A stretch of 64,000 nucleotides of DNA. Source: Nocardioides sp. AX2bis (GTDB taxonomy: Bacteria > Actinomycetota > Actinomycetes > Propionibacteriales > Nocardioidaceae). Shown here piece by piece: positions 24,939-35,736 of the stretch. The DNA is taken from assembly GCF_902506435.1 (NCBI RefSeq), contig NZ_LR733215.1:812355-876354 (forward strand), given 5' to 3'. The notes beneath the pieces are model-generated. The model was not told the origin of the DNA and did no database searches. It saw nothing but the letters and a program-made list of their open reading frames with translations. The stretch's first letter is position 1. The number at the start of each line of letters is the position of its first letter. Made by a program: the position numbers and the translations under genes.

Positions 24939-26093
24939 TCAGAGCCCGAGGATCGTCTTGCTGATGATCTGACGCTGGACCTCGTTGGAGCCGCCGTAGA
25001 TGGAGGCCTTGCGCAGGTTCAGGTAGGTCGGCGTCGCCCGGCGGGCGAAGCCGGGGAGCGCGGACCCCTCGTCCGCGCCGGAGGCCAGGGAGGCCGGGCC
25101 GGCGAGGTCGACGGCGAGCTCGCTGACGGCCTGCTGCAGCTCGGTGCCCTTGAGCTTCAGCACCGAGCTGGCCGGGTGCGGCTCGCCGCCCTCGGAGTGG
25201 GCAACCACGCGCAGCGCGGTCAGCTCGAGGGCGAGCAGCTCGTTCTCGAGCTCGGCCACGCGGGCGGCGAGCAGCGGGTCGGCGGTGATCCGGTCGGCGT
25301 ACCGCTCCTTGGCCAGGGCCAGGTTCCGCTTCGTCGCCGCCACCGGGGCCACGCCGACGCGCTCGTTGCCGAGCAGGAACTTCGCGATCGTCCAGCCGCC
25401 GTCGACCTCGCCGACGAGGTTGGCGCCGGGGACGCGGACGTCGGAGAACCAGACCTCGTTGACCTCGTGGCCGCCGTCGATCAGCTCGATCGGGCGCACC
25501 TCGAGGCCCGGCGAGGTCATGTCGATGAGCAGCATCGAGATGCCGGCCTGCTTCTTGACGTCCGGGTTGGTGCGCACCAGGGTGAAGATCCAGTCGCCGT
25601 ACTGGCCGAGCGTGGTCCAGGTCTTCTGGCCGTTGACGACCCAGTCGTCGCCGTCGCGGACCGCGGTCGTGCGCAGGCTGGCCAGGTCGGAGCCGGCGTC
25701 TGGCTCGGAGAAGCCCTGGCTCCACCAGACGTCGAGGTTCGCGGTGGGCGCCATGAAGCGCTCCTTGAGCTCCTCGCTGCCGAACTGCGCGAGCACCGGG
25801 CCGATCATCGAGGTGTTGAACGCCAGCGGCGCCGGCACGAAGGCGCGCTGCATCTCCTCGTTCCACAGGTGGCGACGCAGGTCGGACCAGCCGCGGCCGC
25901 CGTACTGCTCGGGCCAGTGGGGGACGGCGAGGCCGGCGGCGTTCAGCGCCTGCTGGCTCGCGACGATCTGGTCCTTGGAGAGCTCGCGGCCCTCCTTGAC
26001 GGCGTCGCGGATCTCCTCGGGCACCTTGGTGGTGAAGAAGTCGCGCATCTCCTCGCGGAACGCGCGGTCCTCCTCGGACAGCTCGAGCTGCAT
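24939..26093 (-). CDS. Acyl-CoA dehydrogenase (heteromeric FadE-type)
   Basis: 384 residues from ATG at 26093. N-terminal MQLELSEEDRAFREEMRDFF and GLAVPHWPEQYGGRGWS; the FAD motif WWSQGFSEPDAGSDLASLRTTAVRDGDDWVVNGQKTWTT is intact, and the C-terminus has YGGSNEVQRQIISKTILGL. At the position of the medium-chain catalytic Glu (YEGT) it has Gly (YGGS), as in heteromeric and isovaleryl-type enzymes in which the base is elsewhere. With the downstream partner it probably forms one alpha2-beta2 enzyme acting on branched or cyclic acyl-CoA. Confidence 0.88.
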   Translation of the reverse strand: MQLELSEEDRAFREEMRDFFTTKVPEEIRDAVKEGRELSKDQIVASQQALNAAGLAVPHWPEQYGGRGWSDLRRHLWNEEMQRAFVPAPLAFNTSMIGPVLAQFGSEELKERFMAPTANLDVWWSQGFSEPDAGSDLASLRTTAVRDGDDWVVNGQKTWTTLGQYGDWIFTLVRTNPDVKKQAGISMLLIDMTSPGLEVRPIELIDGGHEVNEVWFSDVRVPGANLVGEVDGGWTIAKFLLGNERVGVAPVAATKRNLALAKERYADRITADPLLAARVAELENELLALELTALRVVAHSEGGEPHPASSVLKLKGTELQQAVSELAVDLAGPASLASGADEGSALPGFARRATPTYLNLRKASIYGGSNEVQRQIISKTILGL

Positions 26094-26182
26094 CGCTCGC
26101 CTCCTGCTCGCGTCGGTGGGCGGCCGCCTGCGGCCGCCGGTCGGGCGTCGTACCCGACGTCCGAGTCCATCATGACGCGCGA

Positions 26183-26196
26183 ACCTACGCGTCGGT
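26183..26196. promoter_or_regulatory. Candidate operator upstream of the heteromeric ACAD pair
   Basis: ACCTACGCGTCGGT is palindromic at 12 of 14 positions around ACGCGT and lies 90 bp before the start of the 26093 gene, in the 146-bp gap after the Nramp-like gene. Such elements are typical TetR-family targets. No regulator is adjacent, so the assignment rests on symmetry and position only. Confidence 0.3.
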
Positions 26197-26239
26197 AACC
26201 CCGCCCAGTCCTTGTCGGGCGCCGCGCCCGTCCGACCCG

Positions 26240-27541
26240 TCAGAACACCCCGGCGACGGCGTCGTAGACCTGGGTGACGGCCAACCAGGCGAAGACGACC
26301 GTGCACACCACGAGGGCGACGTTGGAGGGCGGCTTGTTGCGCCACTGGCGCGGCACCCGGTCGGTGTTGAGCAGCCACAGCAGCGTCACCGAGAGGAACG
26401 GCATGAAGAACGCGCCGAGCACGCCGTAGGCCAGGATCAGGTAGACCGGCTCGCCGAGGAACAGCATCGGGACCGGCGGCAGCGTCAGCCACAGGACGTA
26501 CGCGGTGTACCACCGCCCGCCGAGGCGGTAGCGCGGCTCGTCCGGGTCGCCGCCCGAGACGTGACCGACGAAGTCGGCGAACATCAGGCTGACGCCGTTC
26601 CAGACCCCGACCAGCGACGACATCGCCGCGGCCCAGAAGCCGACCAGGAAGACGGTGCCGGCCGCGGTGCCGTAGCGGTCGGCCAGCACGTCGGACAGGT
26701 CGAGCAGGCCCTGGTCGCCGGAGCTGACCGCGATCCCGGCGGAGTAGAGCAGCTCGGCCCCGACGATCAGGGTGGAGACCACGAAGACGCCGGTGATCGC
26801 GTACGCCATGGCGTTGTCGATCCGCATGACCCGCATGTGGCGCGGGCTGTCCCAGCCCTTCTCGCGCAGCCAGTAGCCGTAGGCGGCGAGCGTGATCGTG
26901 CCGCCCACGCCGCCGGCCACGCCCAGGACGTAGACCAGGCCGCCGTCGGGCACGACCGGGACGAGGCCGCCGGCCATGTCGGGCAGGTTCGGGACCGTGA
27001 GCGCGGCGGCGCCGACCATCGAGACGAACATCAGCAGCACCAGGACGCTGCAGACCTTCTCGAAGACCGAGTAGCGCCCGAGCAGCACCAGCCCCGCGCC
27101 GAGCAGGCCCGACACGACGCCCCACCACGCCACGGACAGGCCGCCGAGCAGCGAGTAGAGGGCCAGGCCGGTGCCGGCCATCGCGGCGGCGCCGTAGACG
27201 AAGCCCCAGATGACGATGTAGGGCCCGAAGTACCAGTGGGTCCAGCGGCCCAGGCTCGACCAGCCCTCGTAGATCGTGCTGCGGGTGGCCAGGGACCAGC
27301 GGCCGGCGCCCTCGACGAGGACGACCTTGAGTACGCAGCCGAGGACCGCGGTCCACAGCAGGGCGTAGCCGTACCTGCTCCCCGCCAACAGGGTGGCGAC
27401 GAGGTCGGCGCCGCCGACCCCGGTGGCGGCGACGACGAGGCCGGGGCCCACGAGGTGCCAGCGGGGTGCGGGGCGGTCGTCGGTGGTGGTGCCGGACGGG
27501 CCGGAGCCGTGGGGGTCGGAGGGTGTGGACGAGGACGGCAC
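26240..27541 (-). CDS. Nramp-like transporter lacking canonical metal ligands
   Basis: 433 residues from GTG at 27541, GGAGG four bases upstream. Eleven or so membrane segments with the Nramp order: GPGLVVAATGVGGADLVATLLAGSRYGYALLW (TM1), ...LAAYGYWLREKGW (TM6), and FWAAAMSSLVGVWNGVSLMFADF later. In classical Nramp proteins TM1 has DPGN and TM6 MPH, which bind divalent metal; here the TM1 site reads TGVGGAD and TM6 has AAYGYW. It therefore belongs to the divergent Nramp-related group whose substrate may not be Mn or Fe. Neighbours do not indicate a substrate. Confidence 0.82.
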   Translation of the reverse strand: MPSSSTPSDPHGSGPSGTTTDDRPAPRWHLVGPGLVVAATGVGGADLVATLLAGSRYGYALLWTAVLGCVLKVVLVEGAGRWSLATRSTIYEGWSSLGRWTHWYFGPYIVIWGFVYGAAAMAGTGLALYSLLGGLSVAWWGVVSGLLGAGLVLLGRYSVFEKVCSVLVLLMFVSMVGAAALTVPNLPDMAGGLVPVVPDGGLVYVLGVAGGVGGTITLAAYGYWLREKGWDSPRHMRVMRIDNAMAYAITGVFVVSTLIVGAELLYSAGIAVSSGDQGLLDLSDVLADRYGTAAGTVFLVGFWAAAMSSLVGVWNGVSLMFADFVGHVSGGDPDEPRYRLGGRWYTAYVLWLTLPPVPMLFLGEPVYLILAYGVLGAFFMPFLSVTLLWLLNTDRVPRQWRNKPPSNVALVVCTVVFAWLAVTQVYDAVAGVF

Positions 27542-27665
27542 GGGGCCTCCCGAGGGCCTGGGGCGTGTCAGTCGGTCAGGGGCCCGGACCCTACAAGAGG
27601 CCCGCGTCCGCCGCGAGGGCGAAACCGACCTGCGCCGGTGGCGGGTGGCAGGGGAGGATGCTCCC

Positions 27666-29384
27666 GTGGGACACGTCGAGGTCAGTGGAGTGCGCTACGA
27701 GCTGCCCGACGGGAGGGTGCTGCTCGACGACGTCTCGTTCCGGGTCGGCGACGGGGCGAAGGTGGCCCTGGTCGGCGCGAACGGGGCCGGCAAGACGACG
27801 CTGCTGCGCATCGTCACCGGCGAGCTGGAGCCGCACGGCGGCGCGGTGACCCGCACCGGCGGCCTCGGCGTGATGCGCCAGATGGTGGCGGCCGGCCTCG
27901 GCCGCCCGGGCACGCCCGACGGCGAGCCGACCGTGGCCGACCTGCTGCTGTCGGTGGCGCCGCCGCGGGTGCGGGCGGCCGCCGCGGCCGTCGACACCTG
28001 CGAGCGGGCGCTGATGGACACCGACGACGAGCCCACGCAGCTGCGCTACGCCGCCGCGCTGGGCGACTACGCCGACGCCGGCGGCTACGACGTCGAGGTC
28101 ACGTGGGACGTCTGCACCGTGCGGGCGCTCGGGGTGCCCTACGACCGGGTGCGTCACCGCGAGCTGCGGACACTGTCGGGCGGGGAGCAGAAGCGCCTGG
28201 TGCTGGAGTACCTCCTGGCCGGGCCCGACGAGGTGCTCCTGCTCGACGAGCCGGACAACTTCCTCGACGTGCCGGGCAAGACCTGGCTCGAGGGGCGGAT
28301 CCGCGACTCGGCCAAGACGATCCTGTTCGTCAGCCACGACCGTGAGCTGCTGGCCAACACCGCCACCCGCGTGGTCACCGTCGAGCTGGGCGCGGCGGGC
28401 AACACCGTGTGGACCCACCCGGGCGGCTTCGGGTCGTACCACGACGCGCGCCGCGACCGGTTCGCGCGCTTCGAGGAGCTGCGCCGGCGCTGGGACGAGG
28501 AGCACGCCAAGCTGGTCGCCCTGGTCCTGCGCTACCGGGTGAAGTCGGAGTTCAACGACGGCCTGGCCGCGCAGTACAAGGCCGCGCAGACCCGGCTGCG
28601 CAAGTTCGAGGAGGCCGGCCCGCCGACCGAGCAGCCGCGCGAGCAGCAGGTGACCATGCGGCTGACCGGCGGGCGTACCGGCAAGCGCGCGGTCGTCTGC
28701 GAGCAGCTCGGGCTGACCGGGCTGATGAAGCCCTTCGACCTCGAGGTCTGGTACGGCGAGCGGGTCGCCGTGCTGGGCTCCAACGGCTCCGGCAAGTCGC
28801 ACTTCCTGCGGCTGCTGGCGGCCGGGGGCAGCGACCCCGACGTGGAGCACCGCCCGGTCGAGGAGAAGCCGGTGGAACCGGTCCCGCACACCGGTCGCGT
28901 CCGGCTCGGCGCGCGGGTGCGCCCCGGGTGTTTCGTGCAGACCCACGAGCACCCCGAGCTGCGGGGCCGCACCCTGCTCGAGGTGCTGCACCGCGGCGAG
29001 CGCGGTCCCGACGGCGGTGGCCGGGCGGGGATGGGCCGCGAGCAGGCCGCCCGCGTGCTGGACCGCTACGAGCTCGCCCACGCCGGGGAGCAGCGCTTCG
29101 AGCAGCTCTCGGGCGGGCAGCAGGCCCGCTTCCAGATCCTGCTGCTGGAGCTGTCCGGCGCGACGCTGCTGCTGCTCGACGAGCCCACCGACAACCTCGA
29201 CGTCCAGTCGGCCGAGGCGCTGGAGACGGGCCTGCGGGCCTTCGAGGGCACGGTGCTGGCGGTCACGCACGACCGCTGGTTCGCCCGTGGCTTCGACCGG
29301 TTCCTGGTCTACGGCTCGGACGGCGAGGTCTACGAGCCCGACGGCCCGGTGTGGGACGAGGCGCGGGTGGTCCGCGCCCGCTGA
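27666..29384 (+). CDS. ABC-F family ATP-binding protein (two ATPase domains)
   Basis: 572 residues from GTG at 27666 with GGGGAGG upstream. Two nucleotide-binding domains without membrane segments: Walker A GANGAGKTTLLR (~37) and GSNGSGKSHFLRL (~372), signatures LSGGEQKRL and LSGGQQARF, and Walker B LLLDEPDNFLD and LLLDEPTDNLD. Between them is a charged linker with RRDRFARFEELRRRWDEEHAKL, as in ABC-F proteins that act on the ribosome. The ABC-F class includes translation factors (EttA) and antibiotic-protection proteins; the type is not assigned. An insert with repeated PVE around 28855-28890 separates Walker A2 from its Q-loop. Confidence 0.85.
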   Translation: MGHVEVSGVRYELPDGRVLLDDVSFRVGDGAKVALVGANGAGKTTLLRIVTGELEPHGGAVTRTGGLGVMRQMVAAGLGRPGTPDGEPTVADLLLSVAPPRVRAAAAAVDTCERALMDTDDEPTQLRYAAALGDYADAGGYDVEVTWDVCTVRALGVPYDRVRHRELRTLSGGEQKRLVLEYLLAGPDEVLLLDEPDNFLDVPGKTWLEGRIRDSAKTILFVSHDRELLANTATRVVTVELGAAGNTVWTHPGGFGSYHDARRDRFARFEELRRRWDEEHAKLVALVLRYRVKSEFNDGLAAQYKAAQTRLRKFEEAGPPTEQPREQQVTMRLTGGRTGKRAVVCEQLGLTGLMKPFDLEVWYGERVAVLGSNGSGKSHFLRLLAAGGSDPDVEHRPVEEKPVEPVPHTGRVRLGARVRPGCFVQTHEHPELRGRTLLEVLHRGERGPDGGGRAGMGREQAARVLDRYELAHAGEQRFEQLSGGQQARFQILLLELSGATLLLLDEPTDNLDVQSAEALETGLRAFEGTVLAVTHDRWFARGFDRFLVYGSDGEVYEPDGPVWDEARVVRAR

Positions 29385-29409
29385 CCCGCACCGGGCGTCG
29401 ACCCCGGCC

Positions 29410-30744
29410 TCAGTCCGCCGCCACCTCGCCGTCCGAGCCGAGGGTCAGCGTGGTGGTCTCCTCGTCGCCGCCGCGGACGTAGGTCACCTCGACCTCGTCG
29501 CCCGGGCGGTAGCTGCGCACGGTGGTGATCAGCGAGTCCGGGTCGGAGATGCGGGTGTCGTCGATGCCGGTGACGACGTCCTCGGCCTCGAGCCCGGCCT
29601 CCTGGGCCGCCGAGCCGTCGTTGACCTCGGCCACCTGGGCGCCGGCCTCGACGGGCGCGCCGCCCTCGGTCGTGGACTGCACCGGCTGCACCGAGATCCC
29701 GAGCAGCGCGTGCGTGGGCTCCTCGCCGGCGATGATCTGGTCGACGATCGGCCGCACGTCGTCGATCGGGATGGCGAAGCCGAGACCGATCGAGCCGGAG
29801 GACTCGCCGGTCACCGAGCTGCCGCTGGTGCGGATGGAGGAGTTGATGCCGACCACGCGGCCCTGCGAGTCGACCAGCGGGCCACCGGAGTTGCCCGGGT
29901 TGATCGCGGCGTCGGTCTGCACTGCCGGGTAGGCGGTGACGTTGCCCTCGTCGTCCTGGCCGACGTCGACCGGCCGACCGAGGGCGCTGACGATGCCCGA
30001 GGTCACGGTGGCGTCCAGGCCGTAGGGCGAGCCGATCGCCACGACGTCCTCACCCACGTTGAGGTCGGCCGAGCTGCCGATCGTCGCCGGGGTCAGCCCG
30101 GAGACGCCCTGGGCCTGCACGACCGCCACGTCGGTGATCGGGTCGGTGCCGACGATCTCGGCCGGGGCCGTGCTGCCGTCGCTGAAGGAGATCGTGATCG
30201 ACCCGCCGCCCTCGGCGACCTCGGCCACGTGGTTGTTGGTCAGGATCCGCCCGTCGGAGGAGATGATCACGCCCGAGCCGGAGCCCGAGCCCTCCTGGCC
30301 GGCCACGTCGAGCTTGACCACCGACGGCAGCACGGCCGCGGCGACCTGCTCGACGTCGGTCTCGCTGCCGTCCGCCTCGCCGGTGTCGACCACCGGCGAG
30401 GTGGTCACCGCGCTGCTGCTGCCGCCGCCGCTGCTCAGCGTGCCGTCGTCGTCGAACCAGGTCGAGTACGCCGCAGCGCCGCCGAGGCCGGCGCCGCCGC
30501 CGACCACGAGGGCGGCGGTGAGGACACCGGCCGCGAAGCGCTTGCGACCGCGCGAGCGCTCCCGCGGCGCCGGGGCGGGGGAGCCGAACGGCGGGCCGTA
30601 CGGGTCGCCGTACGGCGGCTGTCCGCCCGCACCCGCGGGCGTGCCGCCGAGCTCGGTGGTCGGCTCGTGGTCCCCGGCCCAGGAGGGGCGGCTCGACGGC
30701 TGGTCGGCGGAGGGGCGGTCGGGGGTGGGGGTCTGGTCGGACAT
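29410..30744 (-). CDS. HtrA/PepD-like membrane-anchored trypsin-like protease with PDZ domain
   Basis: 444 residues from ATG at 30744. Residues 1-68 are a Pro/Gly-rich cytoplasmic tail, 70-92 a single transmembrane helix (signal anchor), then a linker and a trypsin fold with catalytic triad His172 (TNNHV), Asp205 (DPITDVAVV) and Ser286 (INPGNSGGPL), followed by one PDZ domain (about 345-435). This is the DegP/HtrA-type extracytoplasmic quality-control protease of actinobacteria. It is convergent with the ABC-F gene and divergent from yihY. Confidence 0.93.
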   Translation of the reverse strand: MSDQTPTPDRPSADQPSSRPSWAGDHEPTTELGGTPAGAGGQPPYGDPYGPPFGSPAPAPRERSRGRKRFAAGVLTAALVVGGGAGLGGAAAYSTWFDDDGTLSSGGGSSSAVTTSPVVDTGEADGSETDVEQVAAAVLPSVVKLDVAGQEGSGSGSGVIISSDGRILTNNHVAEVAEGGGSITISFSDGSTAPAEIVGTDPITDVAVVQAQGVSGLTPATIGSSADLNVGEDVVAIGSPYGLDATVTSGIVSALGRPVDVGQDDEGNVTAYPAVQTDAAINPGNSGGPLVDSQGRVVGINSSIRTSGSSVTGESSGSIGLGFAIPIDDVRPIVDQIIAGEEPTHALLGISVQPVQSTTEGGAPVEAGAQVAEVNDGSAAQEAGLEAEDVVTGIDDTRISDPDSLITTVRSYRPGDEVEVTYVRGGDEETTTLTLGSDGEVAAD

Positions 30745-30882
30745 GGCTCCACTCTCGGGCGTCGGCCTGTGAGCAGGCTGAGACGCACCTGACGGTCGGC
30801 CAAGAGTCGGGGCCGGAACCCGGACCGGAACCTGGGCCCGCGCCCTGCTCGAGCCACCCCGGGGGTGTGCCAGAGTTCCGCC

Positions 30883-31862
30883 GTGACCACCGCCCGCACC
30901 GTCCCGGTGACCACCGAGATGGGCGGCGACGAGCTCGACGCCGAGGACGCCTGGCACCTCGCCCGGCGCCACGGTCTGCGCCGCATCCTGGTCGACTCGT
31001 TCGTCCGGTTCCGCTACGGCGACGGGTTCACCAACAGCCGGGCGCTGGCGCTCCAGGCCTGCCTGGCCGTGGTGCCCTTCCTGCTCGCCGTCACCGGCCT
31101 GGCCGCCGACATCGACGACGAGAAGCCGGCCCGGGTGGTCGCGCAGACCATCGAGGCCGTCTCGCCCGGCCACGGGGGCGAGGCCGGCGACGCGCTCGCT
31201 CGGGCCGCGACCTCGCCCGAGACCTCCGGGGAGGTCGCGCTGGTGCTGGGGCTGCTCGTCGCGCTGGTCTCGATGACCACCGCGATGGCCCAGGTCGAGC
31301 GGGGGACGAACCGCATCTACGGCATCCGGCGGGACCGCCCCGCGAAGGCGAAGTACGGCCGCGCCGCCGTGCTGACCGCCCTGCTCGCCGTGCCGACCGG
31401 GGTCGGCTTCCTGCTCCTCGTCGCCGGCGGCGCGTTCGCCCAGGCGATGACGGAGGTCTACGGCTGGGGGGACGGGCTGCGGCTGTGGTGGAACGTGCTG
31501 CGCTGGCCCGCGGGCCTCGCGCTGCTCGTGCTGACCATCGCGGTGCTCCTCGACCACAGCCCGCGCCGTCGTCAGCCGGCCCTGTCGTGGCTGGCCCTGG
31601 GCGCCGGGGTCTCGGTGGTGCTGTGCATGGGGGCGACGGCCGCCCTCGGGATCTACGTCGAGGCCAGTGGCTCGTTCGGGACCACCTACGGGCCCCTGGC
31701 CGGCATCGTGGCGCTGCTGCTGTGGAGCCTGATGGCCTCGGTCGCGTTCTTCTACGGCGCCGCCGTCTGCGCCCAGCTCGAGGCGATGCGGACCCGCCTC
31801 ACCGACCCCGCCGAGGACGACCCCGGGCGCCCCCACCACGAGGTCACCACGAGGTCGTCTGA
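30883..31862 (+). CDS. YihY/BrkB-family membrane protein, stop codon lost by an 11-bp tandem duplication
   Basis: From GTG 30883 the frame encodes a YihY/UPF0761 protein with about six membrane segments: TNSRALALQACLAVVPFLLAVTGL, VALVLGLLVALVSMTTAMAQVERGTNRIYG, VLTALLAVPTGVGFLLLVAGG, and GIVALLLWSLMASVAFFYGAAVCAQLEAM. Near the 3' end CACCACGAGGT is present twice in direct tandem (31834-31844, 31845-31855). Read with one copy, the frame ends HHEVV followed by TGA at 31860-31862, giving 322 residues. With both copies the frame shifts and stays open to 33162 in the wrong frame of the AMP-ligase gene. The protein is best taken as ending here, with a recent frameshift or an assembly error. Function of the family is unsettled. 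Confidence 0.8.
31834..31855. repeat. 11-bp perfect tandem duplication in yihY
   Basis: CACCACGAGGT at 31834-31844 is repeated exactly at 31845-31855. Eleven is not a multiple of three, so the copy number sets whether the yihY frame meets its TGA. Confidence 0.95.
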
Positions 31863-31960
31863 CCCCCTCCGACCCCCGCGGTGCGCCGGAACCGTCATCT
31901 CGAGGCGCCGCGAGCGTCATCTCGGCTTGTGGGGGCGTGTGGGCTCGGTCACAATCGACC

Positions 31961-33541
<1,581 letters not shown>

Positions 33542-33578
33542 CCCGGGTGTGACCCGCGGCCCCCTAGGCTCGGGACCG

Positions 33579-35696
33579 ATGACCTCAGCTGCGCCGCACC
33601 CCTCCGTCCCGACGACCGGCGCCGAGCGCCCTGCGAGCAGCTTCCGCTACCGCCCCGAACTGGACGGGCTGCGGACCTTCGCGGTCGTGGTCATCGTGTT
33701 CTTCCACGCCCGGGTGGCCGGGGCGTCGAGCAGCTTCATCGTGCTGGACCTCTTCTTCGTCCTGTCGGGGTTCCTGGTCACCAACGTGGTGCTCCGCGAG
33801 ATGGACACCACGGGGGGCCTGCGGCTGGGGCTCTACTACGCCCGCCGCGTGCGACGGCTGCTGCCGGCGGCCGTCGTGGCGATCGTGGTGACCTCCGGGG
33901 TCTTCCTGCTCGTCGCCTCCCAGCCCGAGCGGCTGGCCCTGGTCCGGCAGGCGCAGGCGGCCCTGCTCTACCTGGCCAACTGGCAGTTCGTGGCCGACGG
34001 CGCCGACTACTTCGCCGGGGACGTGCGCAGCTCGCCGTTCCTGCACTACTGGTCGCTGTCGATCGAGGAGCAGTTCTACATCGTCTTCCCGCTGCTGCTC
34101 CTGCTGTGGTGGAAGGTCGCCCCGCGCCGCCCGCGGGTGCTGCTGGTGTGGTTCGGCGTCCTGATCGCCGCCTCCGTCGCCTCCCAGCTCTACTGGGCGC
34201 AGGTCGACCCGACGCGGGCCTACTTCGGCACCGACGCCCGGCTCTTCCAGCTGCTCGCGGGCGCCGTCCTCGCGGTGGCCCTGCGCGAGTTCGCGACGCC
34301 GGCCGCCGCGGGCGGCGTGGAGTGGCGGCGGGCCGGTCGCGTGCTGGCCCTGGCCGGCCTGGGCGGCTACCTCGTCCTGGGCAGCGAGCTGGTCGACATG
34401 ACCGTCTCGCACCGCAACCTGCTCGCCACCCTCCTGGCCGGGGCGCTGGTGGTGGGCACCTACACCGCACCCGGCTCCCTGGTGGCCCGCGGCTTCGCCC
34501 TGCCGTGGATGACCTACCTCGGCAAGATCTCCTACGGCATCTACCTGTGGCACTACCCGGTGCTGCTGGTGCTGGCCCGGGTGCTCGACGTGCGCCCTGT
34601 GGTGGTCGCGGTGCTGGGGCTGGGCCTGGCCGTGGCCCTGGCCTCGGCGTCCTACCAGCTGATCGAGACCCCGATCCGGCGCGGTCGGCTGCTCGACCCG
34701 TTCCCGTGGACCGCCGTCGGCGCCGGGCTGGCCGTCAGCGTGGTCACCGCGCTCGTGGTGGTCGGGCCGGTCCTGGGCAGCGACCGGCGGCCGTCGCTGG
34801 TGGCCGGCACCGGTGGTGCCGGGACCGCGATCGCCGCGGCCGACCCCGCGGTGGACCGCCAGCTGGAGAGCAGGGTGCCCGACCTGGACCTGCGCCGGGT
34901 GAGCAACGACCGGGGCCCGGCCGACGTGTCGTGCACGCCGGACGCCCCCGAGGACTGCACCGTCGTCGAGGGCGACGGCCCGCACGTCGTCGTGGTCGGC
35001 GACAGCCACGCCCGGATGCTCGCCGAGGCGTTCACGGACCTGGCCGAGGAGCAGGGCTTCCGCCTCTCGCTCAGTGTCGTGACGGCCTGTCCCTGGCAGG
35101 ACGGCCTGCTGAACACGGCCGCGGCGCCCGACGTGCAGCAGCAGTGCCTCGACGCCCGGCGCGGCTTCTACGACCGGACCCTGCCGGCGCTCGAGGCCGA
35201 CGTGGTGGTGCTGGCGAACCTGAACCGCAGCGACCCCGACGAGTGGGAGGGCAAGGTCCGCGACTACGACGGCCGGCGCACCGGCCCGCTCGGCGAGGTC
35301 CAGCGCGACGCGGTGCAGACGACGGTGGACAAGGTCAACGCCGCCGGCGCCAAGGCCGTGATGCTGCGCAGCATCCTGGGCACCGGCGGGTGGGACGGCG
35401 AGGGCTTCGACCCCCTGGACTGCCTCGCGCGGGCCGACCGGCAGCGCGAGTGCGTGGTCGACCCGCCCCTGGACCGGCCGCTGGTCGACTCCTCCTACGA
35501 CATGGCGGCGCTGGGCAACGAGGACGCGGCGACGGTCGACCTCAACCCGGTGTTCTGCCCCGACGTCCCGGCGTGCCGACCGATCCTGGACGGTGCCGTG
35601 GTGTGGCGCGACGCCCGGCACGTCACCGCCGAGGTGGCCCGCGACCGGCGCGGCCAGATCCTCGAGGCGCTGGAGGCCACCGGCTTCCTCTCCTGA
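33579..35696 (+). CDS. Acyltransferase-3/SGNH-fused O-acyltransferase (OafA/OafB-like)
   Basis: 705 residues from ATG at 33579; GTG at 33549 is also open. Residues ~25-385 are an acyltransferase-3 membrane domain of ten or so segments: RPELDGLRTFAVVVIVFFHARV (catalytic His of the first helix), LYYARRVRRLLPAA, HYWSLSIEEQFYIVFPLLLLLW, WMTYLGKISYGIYLWHYPVLLV. About residues 470-700 are an SGNH hydrolase-like domain with VVVVGDSHARML (Ser476) outside the membrane. Such fusions acetylate cell-surface polysaccharides, peptidoglycan or secondary products. No polymer genes lie nearby, so the acceptor is unknown. Confidence 0.9.
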   Translation: MTSAAPHPSVPTTGAERPASSFRYRPELDGLRTFAVVVIVFFHARVAGASSSFIVLDLFFVLSGFLVTNVVLREMDTTGGLRLGLYYARRVRRLLPAAVVAIVVTSGVFLLVASQPERLALVRQAQAALLYLANWQFVADGADYFAGDVRSSPFLHYWSLSIEEQFYIVFPLLLLLWWKVAPRRPRVLLVWFGVLIAASVASQLYWAQVDPTRAYFGTDARLFQLLAGAVLAVALREFATPAAAGGVEWRRAGRVLALAGLGGYLVLGSELVDMTVSHRNLLATLLAGALVVGTYTAPGSLVARGFALPWMTYLGKISYGIYLWHYPVLLVLARVLDVRPVVVAVLGLGLAVALASASYQLIETPIRRGRLLDPFPWTAVGAGLAVSVVTALVVVGPVLGSDRRPSLVAGTGGAGTAIAAADPAVDRQLESRVPDLDLRRVSNDRGPADVSCTPDAPEDCTVVEGDGPHVVVVGDSHARMLAEAFTDLAEEQGFRLSLSVVTACPWQDGLLNTAAAPDVQQQCLDARRGFYDRTLPALEADVVVLANLNRSDPDEWEGKVRDYDGRRTGPLGEVQRDAVQTTVDKVNAAGAKAVMLRSILGTGGWDGEGFDPLDCLARADRQRECVVDPPLDRPLVDSSYDMAALGNEDAATVDLNPVFCPDVPACRPILDGAVVWRDARHVTAEVARDRRGQILEALEATGFLS

Positions 35697-35736
35697 GCAC
35701 CCCGGTGGGGGGTCGGGGCGCTGGCAGGGTGAGGGG

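Noticed and set aside
23726..24964. Plus-strand frames beginning in the palindromes (MPESGPG, MCLRAVRG, MPEHGPW)
   Set aside because: They start in the 46-bp palindromes by chance and run antisense to real genes.
31890..31925. Direct repeat CGTCATCTCG before the AMP-ligase
   Set aside because: Two short copies 24 bp apart, with no clear promoter link; too weak to call.
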